A stretch of DNA of 8,160 bases from Rhizobacter sp. (GTDB taxonomy: Bacteria > Pseudomonadota > Gammaproteobacteria > Burkholderiales > Burkholderiaceae_C): assembly GCA_025359585.1 (NCBI GenBank), contig JANYFX010000365.1, positions 1 through 8,160 of the forward strand, read 5' to 3'. Of this stretch, positions 1 to 5,059 are shown piece by piece (positions within the stretch are counted from its first letter, which is position 1; each line of letters starts with the position of its first letter). A program made the position numbers and the translations under genes. Below the pieces are notes generated by a model. It was given only the letters and a program-made list of their open reading frames with translations, was not told where the DNA came from and did no database searches.

Positions 1-55
1 CCTGATGGCGCCCGATATCGAGGCGGCCACAGCGTTGGTGGCGGCGGGCCTGTAG
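1..55 (+). CDS. C-terminal tail of an unidentified gene (partial)
   Basis: The frame that starts at base 2 reads 17 codons, LMAPDIEAATALVAAGL, and ends at a TAG at 53-55. The alanine-rich end and G/C third positions look like coding sequence from a high-GC genome, but the piece is too short to identify. In many proteobacteria the gene before holC is the leucyl aminopeptidase pepA. The visible tail does not look like the PepA C-terminus I would expect, so I do not make that call. It could also be a chance open frame. Confidence 0.35.
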   Translation, partial: LMAPDIEAATALVAAGL

Positions 56-89
56 TTCGCCGAAGCGCGAGCGGGCCGAGCGCCGGGCC

Positions 90-149
90 GCCCCAAGCCG
101 GCCCGCGCCCCCTCGGGGGGCCGGCCGACGTACTCGTCGGGCTGGGGGC
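90..149. repeat. Cloverleaf-like G/C-rich hairpin repeat upstream of holC
   Basis: Three nested or adjacent inverted repeats fill this stretch. The outer arms GCCCCAAGC (90-98) and GCTGGGGGC (141-149) pair at 8 of 9 positions. Inside lie GCCGGCCC (97-104) against GGGCCGGC (118-125), a perfect 8-bp stem with a 13-nt C- and G-rich loop, and CCGACG (125-130) against CGTCGG (135-140), a perfect 6-bp stem with loop TACT. A base or two at the junctions is shared between stems. The CCCCCTCGGGGGG core followed by a variable hairpin and a closing CTGGGGGC resembles an intergenic repeat I know from Comamonadaceae and relatives. No second copy is visible in this window. The right arm ends 4 nt before the holC start codon. 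Confidence 0.6.
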
Positions 150-153
150 TCCA

Positions 154-585
154 TTGACGGAGGTCAGTTTCCATTTCAACGTGCCTGACCGCACCGAGTA
201 CACCTGCCGTTTGTTGCGCAAGGCCACACGCTCTGGCGCGCGTGTGGTCGTGACCGGACCGGGGCAGGTGCTGGCCGGGCTCGACCGGGCGCTCTGGACT
301 TTCGACCCTCTGGAGTTCATTCCGCACGTGATGCTGCGCCCCAATCAAACTGCTGCGCCGCGCCTGCTTGATACCCCGGTCTGGCTGCTCGAAGACACCT
401 CGGCTTGCATGCACCACGACGTGCTGCTCAATTTGGGGCACGAAGCACCGGCGGGCTTCGAGAGCTTTGCGAGGTTGATCGAGATCGTCTCGACCGACGA
501 CGAAGACCGGCTGGCCGCTCGCACACGCTGGAAACACTACGCCGGTCGCGGCTACACGATCGTGCGCCACGAGGTGACACAGTGA
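154..585 (+). CDS. holC: DNA polymerase III subunit chi
   Basis: Chi is an accessory subunit of the replicative clamp loader. It binds the C-terminal tail of single-stranded DNA binding protein and, in enterobacteria, attaches to the loader through psi. This 143-residue protein has about the family length (E. coli chi is 147). It shows the N-terminal strand FHFNVPD (residues 6-12), a central CRLLRKA helix, the conserved LLDTPVWLL segment, and the diagnostic C-terminal RWKHYAGRGY (125-134) followed by RHE. The start must be the TTG at 154, because the first strand begins at once and no ATG or GTG lies nearby. The only Shine-Dalgarno-like element is the G-run at 144-148, inside the right arm of the upstream repeat. 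The stop overlaps the next gene by 4 bp. No defect is visible. Confidence 0.93.
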   Translation: MTEVSFHFNVPDRTEYTCRLLRKATRSGARVVVTGPGQVLAGLDRALWTFDPLEFIPHVMLRPNQTAAPRLLDTPVWLLEDTSACMHHDVLLNLGHEAPAGFESFARLIEIVSTDDEDRLAARTRWKHYAGRGYTIVRHEVTQ

Positions 586-965
586 GCCAGTTCGGTCCAC
601 AGTCGCCGCAGACGGTGCCGACCCTGACCGAAGTGGTCGACTGGCCCGATCAGGCACAGGCACCGTCGGCAGCCGACCCGCAGCACGCCGGGGGGTTCGA
701 CGAATCGATGATGCTGCAGCCGAACATGCCGCGCCCGGTCGCGTCGTTCCTGTCGGAAGAGCAGTTGAGCCAACGGGTGCTGGCCGATCTGCAGCACCAG
801 GTCGAGCTGATGCTGGAGGTTCGCCTGCGCGAAGTGCTCACGCCGCTGCTGCAACGTGCCGCCGACAACCTGGTGCGCGAGTCACGTGCCGAGCTGGCAT
901 CGACCTTGCGTGAGATCGTGGTTCGCGCCGTGGCTCAGGAACTGGCGCGTCATCGCGGTCGTTAG
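582..965 (+). CDS. Uncharacterised small helical protein translationally coupled to holC
   Basis: This is a 127-residue protein that I cannot assign to a characterised family. The GTG start overlaps the holC stop as GTGA (582-585), and a good Shine-Dalgarno sequence, GAGGTG (571-576), lies 5 nt upstream inside holC, so the two are probably translated together. Residues 1-55 are rich in P, Q, A and D and look disordered, apart from the short motif VPTLTEVVDWP (12-22). Residues 58-123 look like two or three amphipathic helices rich in L, V, R and E (LSEEQLSQRVLADL, then VRLREVLTPLL, then LREIVVRAVAQELA), with a very basic end, RHRGR. A PxLTEVV-like segment occurs in small Burkholderiales proteins, including DUF2486 members as I recall them; this is a weak lead. 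There is no signal peptide or membrane segment. Its job is unknown; a role with chi is inferred only from the coupling. Confidence 0.8.
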   Translation: MSQFGPQSPQTVPTLTEVVDWPDQAQAPSAADPQHAGGFDESMMLQPNMPRPVASFLSEEQLSQRVLADLQHQVELMLEVRLREVLTPLLQRAADNLVRESRAELASTLREIVVRAVAQELARHRGR

Positions 966-985
966 CTCACGCGTTGTGGGTTCAC

Positions 986-1044
986 CTGCGGCGGCCGAAC
1001 TCCAAGAGAGCGAGGGTCGCCGAGGCGGGCCGCAGCCCTGTTTT
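986..1044 (+). terminator. Possible weak terminator of the holC operon
   Basis: CTGCGGC (986-992) and GCCGCAG (1029-1035) form a perfect 7-bp inverted repeat with a 36-nt purine-rich interior, starting 20 nt after the stop of the 127-residue gene. CCCTGTTTT follows, a short T-run only. The long loop and weak T-tract make this a poor intrinsic terminator, so it may be incidental. Confidence 0.25.
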
Positions 1045-1077
1045 GAAGTTCGTGCCCGTGGAAACCCTGAACAGGGC
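1035..1077 (+). promoter_or_regulatory. Inverted repeat with competing arms in the holC-livK gap
   Basis: GCCCTGTT (1035-1042) is perfectly complementary to AACAGGGC (1070-1077), with 27 nt between. A second CCCT (1065-1068) can pair with AGGG (1073-1076) in a small local hairpin, so two left arms compete for one right arm. It would be part of the livK leader only if transcription starts upstream of it. If the candidate promoter near 1142 is the real one, this is just intergenic DNA or an operator-like site. No regulator is suggested by the sequence itself. Confidence 0.25.
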
Positions 1078-1141
1078 CTGCCATGCGACCCGTGCATTCA
1101 CTATGGAGAGGCAGTTCTGTTTTGCGGTATCGTCTCGCGCG

Positions 1142-1170
1142 TTGACAAAATTCAACCGTTCAATCTTCTT
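1142..1170 (+). promoter_or_regulatory. Candidate sigma-70 promoter for the livK-type gene
   Basis: A perfect consensus -35 box, TTGACA, lies at 1142-1147 in a locally AT-richer stretch 54 nt before the start codon. The -10 is not convincing: at 17 nt spacing the hexamer is CTTCTT (1165-1170). The call therefore rests on the -35 and on position. An activator-dependent promoter or a start elsewhere in the gap is possible. Confidence 0.35.
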
Positions 1171-1188
1171 CTTTGACTATTCCTATCC

Positions 1189-1193
1189 GGAGG
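1189..1193 (+). promoter_or_regulatory. Strong ribosome binding site of the livK-type gene
   Basis: GGAGG lies 7 nt before the ATG at 1201 and is separated from it by TTTTTGC, an unstructured T-rich spacer. It fixes the start and suggests efficient translation, as expected for an abundant periplasmic binding protein. Confidence 0.8.
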
Positions 1194-1200
1194 TTTTTGC

Positions 1201-2343
1201 ATGCAAGTCAGACTCAATACGATCGTTGCCGCAGCGGTGGTGATGTTCGGTGCCAGCGCTTATGCGCAGGACATGGTCGTCAAGATCGGCTCGGTGGCTC
1301 CCACCAGCGGTGGCATCGCTCACCTCGGCAAGGACAACGAAAACGGTGCCCGCATGGCCATCGACGAATTGAACGCCAAGGGCACGACCATCGGCGGCAA
1401 GAAGGTCAAGTTTGAACTCGTCGCCGAAGACGACGCGGGCGATCCGAAACAGGGCACGGCCGTGGCGCAGAAGCTGGTCGACTCCAAGGTCAACGGCGTG
1501 ATCGGCCACCTGAACTCGGGCACCTCGATTCCCGCGTCGAAGATCTACAGCGACGCTGGCATTCCGCAGATTTCGCCGTCGGCCACGAACCCGAAGTTCA
1601 CCCGTCAAGGCTACAAGACCACGTTCCGCGTGGTGGCCGATGACGTGCACCTCGGTGGCACCCTGGGCCGCTACGCGGTCAAGGAACTCAAGGGCAAGTC
1701 GATCGCCGTGATCGACGACCGCACCGCTTACGGGCAAGGCGTGGCCGAAGAGTTCTCGAAGGCTGTCAAGGCTTCGGGCGGCGCGATCGCAGCAACCCAG
1801 TTCACGACCGACAAGGCAACCGACTTCACCGCCATCCTGACCTCCATCAAGGCTGCCAAGCCCGATGTCGTGTTCTTCGGTGGCATGGACGCCGTGGCCG
1901 GCCCGATGATCCGCCAGATGAAGCAGCTCGGCATCACCGCCAAGTTCATGGGCGGCGACGGCATCTGCTCGGGCGCGCTGCCCGAACTGTCGGCCGGTGC
2001 GATGGCCGACGGCCAGGTGGTCTGCGCCGAAGCCGGTGGTGTCGAAGGCACCCAGAAGGCCGGCATGGACGAGTTCTACAAGAAGTACAAGGCCAAGTTC
2101 GGCATCGATGTGCAGGTCTATTCGCCTTACGTCTACGACGCACTCAACGTGATGGTCGCCGCGATGGTCAAGGCCGGCTCGGCCGACCCGAAGGTGTACC
2201 TGCCTGTGCTGGCCAAGACCGACGGCTACAAGGGCGTGACCGGCACGATCTCGTTCGACGAAAAGGGCGACGTGAAGAACGGCGCTCTGACGCTGTACAC
2301 GTACAAGGCTGGCAAGCGCGACCAGATCGCCGTGGTTCGCTGA
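1201..2343 (+). CDS. Branched-chain amino-acid ABC transporter substrate-binding protein (LivK/LivJ type)
   Basis: This is a periplasmic receptor that captures an amino acid, probably leucine, isoleucine or valine or a related amide, and hands it to a LivHMGF-type ABC importer. The 380-residue precursor has a Sec signal peptide: R4, a hydrophobic core at about 8-19, and a likely cut after AYA (20-22), giving a mature start QDMVVKIG. The rest is the type-1 periplasmic binding fold (Peripla_BP_6). GHLNSGTS (102-109), SPSATNP (125-131) and TAYGQG around Y177 match the places where LivJ binds the ligand's amino and carboxyl groups. C256 and C275 could form a disulphide in the oxidising periplasm, but their position differs from the LivJ pair. 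The typical C-terminal FDEKGD motif is present. No permease or ATPase gene flanks it, so it is an orphan receptor in this window. The exact ligand cannot be read from sequence. Confidence 0.92.
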   Translation: MQVRLNTIVAAAVVMFGASAYAQDMVVKIGSVAPTSGGIAHLGKDNENGARMAIDELNAKGTTIGGKKVKFELVAEDDAGDPKQGTAVAQKLVDSKVNGVIGHLNSGTSIPASKIYSDAGIPQISPSATNPKFTRQGYKTTFRVVADDVHLGGTLGRYAVKELKGKSIAVIDDRTAYGQGVAEEFSKAVKASGGAIAATQFTTDKATDFTAILTSIKAAKPDVVFFGGMDAVAGPMIRQMKQLGITAKFMGGDGICSGALPELSAGAMADGQVVCAEAGGVEGTQKAGMDEFYKKYKAKFGIDVQVYSPYVYDALNVMVAAMVKAGSADPKVYLPVLAKTDGYKGVTGTISFDEKGDVKNGALTLYTYKAGKRDQIAVVR

Positions 2344-2349
2344 TTCGAC

Positions 2350-2367
2350 GCTCCGGGAGACCGGAGC
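2350..2367 (+). terminator. First hairpin after the livK-type gene
   Basis: GCTCCGG (2350-2356) and CCGGAGC (2361-2367) form a perfect 7-bp stem closed by the GNRA tetraloop GAGA, starting 7 nt after the stop codon. There is no T-run after it, so by itself it is not an intrinsic terminator. It more likely protects the 3' end of the message or assists the terminator just downstream. Confidence 0.6.
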
Positions 2368-2384
2368 TTCGCTGCAGTTCTGCG

Positions 2385-2412
2385 GGGCGCCTTCGGGCGC
2401 CCTTTTTCTTTT
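2385..2412 (+). terminator. Rho-independent terminator of the livK-type gene
   Basis: GGGCGCC (2385-2391), loop TTCG (2392-2395) and GGCGCCC (2396-2402) form a perfect 7-bp stem with the very stable C(UUCG)G tetraloop. A T-tract follows, TTTTTCTTTT (2403-2412). This is a classic intrinsic terminator. It ends the livK-type transcript and insulates the next gene. Confidence 0.93.
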
Positions 2413-2429
2413 GTGCTGCCGCAGCACTT

Positions 2430-2458
2430 TTCACAATTACCACCTAAAATGTAATTTT
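2430..2458 (+). promoter_or_regulatory. AT-rich candidate promoter of the nucleotidyltransferase gene
   Basis: The 60 bp between the terminator and the GTG at 2473 include the most AT-rich stretch of the window. TAAAAT (2445-2450) matches five of six -10 positions and would place a start near 2457, giving a leader of about 16 nt. No good -35 lies 17 nt before it. The alternative TTCACA (2430-2435) pairs only with a poor -10 (TAATTT, 2452-2457). A promoter is expected here because a strong terminator precedes the gene; the exact boxes are uncertain. Confidence 0.4.
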
Positions 2459-2472
2459 GTTGGGTAGCGACT

Positions 2473-3504
2473 GTGGCAACACCTTCCGACCGTCGATATC
2501 GTCCCAAGGAGCTGGCCTACCGCACGCAGTACGCTGAGCTGAAAGAGCGCGTTGAATCGGCCGGTATGCTGCTGCCCGGCACGCCAGGAACACTGATCAA
2601 GCGGGAAGGAACCGGCTACGGATACTGGTACCGCGTCTACTACCCGGTGCCCGGCAAAAAGGCCGAGCAGTTCGTCTGCAAGGACGGTGACACCGGTGCG
2701 CTCGACGACGCGCGAGGCCAGGTCGAGTTCACGCAGTGGGCGGCCACGCAGGTCAAGACCCTGCGAAAGCTCGAATTTCAGGTGGCCGACAAAGGCGTCG
2801 CCAGCGTCATGGTCGAACTCCACAACAAGCAGGTGCTCGACGCAGGCCTCACGCTGGTCGGCACGCTCGCGTACATGTACTGGCTCAACGAACTCGGAGT
2901 CAACGCAGTCTCCGCCCGCACCCAGGACATCGACCTTGCCGCACGGCAACACCTGAAGCTCGGTGCGCCGGAGTCCTTCCTGGAGATCGTTCAAGCCACC
3001 CAGCTCGGATTTGTTCCCGTGCCTGGCATGCCGAGCAAGGAGCCTTCCACCTCGGTCAAGCTGCAGGGCGCCGACGGCCTGCGGGTCGATCTGCTGACCC
3101 ACGGCGCGAAGCTTGGGCGTTCGGTCCCGGTGCCGCAACTGATGTGGCACGCGCAGACGATGCCGTTTTATGCCTATCTGCTTGAACAGCCGCAGAAGGC
3201 GGCCGTGCTTGCCGGCGGGCACTGTGTTCCCGTCATGCTGCCGAGCGCGCTGAGGTTTGTCTGGCACAAGCTGTACTCCAGCGCGGCCCGCAGGAGCTTC
3301 CCCGAAAAGGCCGAGAAAGACCTCGTGCAGGCCGCCACCCTCGCAGCGGTTCTGGTGGAACTGCAGGACGAAGACTTGTCCGACTCTTTCGGTGAAGTGC
3401 CGGCCGACATGAAGAAGCTCGTGAGAGCGCGCTTGCCTGCGTTGCGACGGGCGCTCGCAGCGCACCCTCAGACGCGCGAGCAGTTTGTGGGAACGCTCGG
3501 GTAG
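2473..3504 (+). CDS. Nucleotidyltransferase-fold protein, GSU2403 / NTP_transf_8-like
   Basis: This 343-residue cytoplasmic protein carries a polymerase-beta-type nucleotidyltransferase core. The core begins VGTLAYMYWLNELGV (from residue 129; the conserved Gly-Thr is 130-131), followed by TQDIDL with catalytic acids D152 and D154. A third acid, D206, lies in the strand LRVDLLTH. That pattern, with a long helix between GT and the Asp pair, is typical of the GSU2403-type family as I know it (Pfam NTP_transf_8). The first 70 residues hold a charged helix (about 10-30) and a segment GTLIKREGTGYGYWYRVYY (39-57) that looks like a small beta-rich lead-in. The C-terminal part (from about 215) is helical. 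The triad is complete, so activity is plausible, but substrate and role are unknown. The start is GTG; only a weak GGG (2462-2464) serves as ribosome binding site. It stands alone between a terminator and the convergent malQ, with no antitoxin-like partner. Confidence 0.8.
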   Translation: MATPSDRRYRPKELAYRTQYAELKERVESAGMLLPGTPGTLIKREGTGYGYWYRVYYPVPGKKAEQFVCKDGDTGALDDARGQVEFTQWAATQVKTLRKLEFQVADKGVASVMVELHNKQVLDAGLTLVGTLAYMYWLNELGVNAVSARTQDIDLAARQHLKLGAPESFLEIVQATQLGFVPVPGMPSKEPSTSVKLQGADGLRVDLLTHGAKLGRSVPVPQLMWHAQTMPFYAYLLEQPQKAAVLAGGHCVPVMLPSALRFVWHKLYSSAARRSFPEKAEKDLVQAATLAAVLVELQDEDLSDSFGEVPADMKKLVRARLPALRRALAAHPQTREQFVGTLG

Positions 3505-3506
3505 CC

Positions 3507-3530
3507 GCTGCTCAGCTGCTCAGCCGCTCA
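3507..3530. repeat. Short tandem repeat in the convergent gap
   Basis: GCTGCTCA occurs twice head to tail (3507-3514 and 3515-3522), followed by a one-mismatch copy, GCCGCTCA (3523-3530). The last copy contains the malQ stop codon. The gap between the two convergent stops is only 23 bp. I see no stem with a T-run on either strand, so no intrinsic terminator for malQ or for the nucleotidyltransferase is evident here. Confidence 0.5.
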
Positions 3531-5048
3531 TGCGATCGGCGTGCCATCGCGCCGATACAGCCGGCACATCTCCGCCAGCCGCTGCGCGTGCTCGGGCGTG
3601 ACCTGCCACCAGTTGAAGCGCCAGGCCCACCAGCCTTCGCCCTGGCCGGGGAAGTTCATGCGGCTCTCGTGGCCGAGGCCCAGCACGTCTTGCATCGGGT
3701 GCACGGCAGTGTCGGCCACGCTAGCGCAGGCGGAGCGAATCAGGTGCCAGTGGATCTGCGCCGTGGCGTCGGGCTGGTTGCCCAGGCCGAGATAGGCGAG
3801 CACGTGTTGCTGCTCAGCGTGCGACGCGGCCTGCCACCAGCCCTGCGTCGTGTTGTTGTCGTGCGTGCCCGTGTAGACGGCCGCATCGGGCTCGTGGTTG
3901 TGCGGCAGGTAGAGGTTGTCGCTGCCGCCACCGAACGCGAACTGCAGGATGCGCATGCCCGGCAGGTGAAAGCGTTTGCGCAGCGCCACCACGTCGGGCG
4001 TGATGACACCCAGGTCTTCGGCAATGATGGGCAGCGGGCCGAGGTCGCGGCCGATCGCCTTGAACAGCGCCGCGCCGGGGCCGTTGACCCAGCGGCCATT
4101 GATCGCGGTGGCCTCGGTCGCCTTGATCTCCCAGTAGGCCGCGAAGCCGCGGAAGTGGTCGATGCGCACGATATCGACCAGCTCGAAGGTGCGGCGAATG
4201 CGCTCGACCCACCACGCGAAGGCCTCGGCCTTGTGCGCGCTCCAGCGGTACAGCGGGTTGCCCCAGTGCTGGCCGGTGTCGCTGAAGGCGTCGGGCGGCA
4301 CGCCGGCCACGACTGTGGGGCGACCCGTCGCGTCGAGCTCGAACAGGTCTTGCCGCGCCCACACCTCGGCGCTCTGGTGCGCGATGAAGATCGGCGCGTC
4401 GCCGATGATCTCGATGCCACGCTGGTTCGTGTAGCGCTTCAACGCGAACCACTGGCGGAAGAAACTCCACTGGCAGAATTCCCAGAACGCGATGCGTTCG
4501 GCATGCAGTGCGCGCGCTTCGGCGAGCGCAGCGGGCTCTCGCCGTGCCAGCGCTGAGGGCCAGGCGCACCAGTCGCCCGAGCCTTGCGCTTCGCACAGGG
4601 CCATGAAGAGGGTGTAGTCGTCGAGCCAGCTGACCTGAGCGGCGCGGAATGCTGCAAGCTCGGCACGCTCGGCTTCGGTCGCTGTCTGTGCGAACGCCGT
4701 TGCGGCGCGCAACAGGCGCTGCATGCGAAACGGAATCACCGCCGCGAAGTTCACCCACGCGTCGGCGAGGCCGGCGTCGGCCTGAAGGTCGGCATCGTTC
4801 AACCAGCCGCGCGAGCGCAACTCGCCCAGGTCGATCAGCAGCACGTTGCCGGCAAACGCCGAACTGCTCATGTAGGGTGAGTTGCCGGGGCCGATGCCGC
4901 CAAGCGGCAGGATCTGCCAGAGCTTCTGCCCGGCGCTCACCAGCCCGTCGACAAAGTGATAGGCCCCAGACCCGAAGTCACCACAGCCGTGCGGGCCGGG
5001 AAGGGACGTGGGGTGCAGCAACACGCCGCTGCTTCGGGGGAATCGCAT
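3528..5048 (-). CDS. malQ: 4-alpha-glucanotransferase (amylomaltase)
   Basis: MalQ (GH77) is a cytoplasmic disproportionating enzyme that moves glucan segments between maltodextrins. It produces glucose and longer chains that glycogen phosphorylase can degrade. The 506-residue protein is close to the usual length of about 500. It opens with the family hallmark RFPRSSGVLLHPTSLPGPHG, then LPLGGIGPGNSPY and SSSAFAGN. The catalytic residues are all visible: nucleophile D297 in VRIDHFRG, acid/base E344 in IAEDLG, and the third acid D397 in GTHDNNTT. Two ATGs compete for the start. The one at 5057 sits directly against GAGG (5061-5058), too close to use it. The one at 5048 has a 9-nt spacer and begins with the family start, so I prefer it. 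It is last in the glgP-glgX-malQ operon, and the glgX stop lies just upstream, so translation is probably coupled. Confidence 0.95.
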   Translation of the reverse strand: MRFPRSSGVLLHPTSLPGPHGCGDFGSGAYHFVDGLVSAGQKLWQILPLGGIGPGNSPYMSSSAFAGNVLLIDLGELRSRGWLNDADLQADAGLADAWVNFAAVIPFRMQRLLRAATAFAQTATEAERAELAAFRAAQVSWLDDYTLFMALCEAQGSGDWCAWPSALARREPAALAEARALHAERIAFWEFCQWSFFRQWFALKRYTNQRGIEIIGDAPIFIAHQSAEVWARQDLFELDATGRPTVVAGVPPDAFSDTGQHWGNPLYRWSAHKAEAFAWWVERIRRTFELVDIVRIDHFRGFAAYWEIKATEATAINGRWVNGPGAALFKAIGRDLGPLPIIAEDLGVITPDVVALRKRFHLPGMRILQFAFGGGSDNLYLPHNHEPDAAVYTGTHDNNTTQGWWQAASHAEQQHVLAYLGLGNQPDATAQIHWHLIRSACASVADTAVHPMQDVLGLGHESRMNFPGQGEGWWAWRFNWWQVTPEHAQRLAEMCRLYRRDGTPIA

Positions 5049-5059
5049 CGTCTGCATCC

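Noticed and set aside
405..581. A longer version of the 127-residue gene starting inside holC at 405
   Set aside because: It would overlap holC by 180 bp with arginine-rich shadow sequence. The GTG at 582 has a good GAGGTG site and the usual 4-bp stop/start overlap.
1183..2427. A 414-codon minus-strand frame opposite the livK-type gene
   Set aside because: It is a shadow of the G/C third-position bias. It runs through the terminator hairpins and shows no recognisable motif, while the plus-strand gene is certain.
2437..3465. A 342-codon minus-strand frame opposite the nucleotidyltransferase gene
   Set aside because: It is again a bias shadow. The plus-strand protein has the GT...DID...D catalytic pattern and the minus frame has none.
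3588..4556. A 322-codon plus-strand frame opposite malQ
   Set aside because: malQ motifs on the minus strand are unambiguous, and the plus frame has only alanine/arginine/valine-rich low-information sequence.
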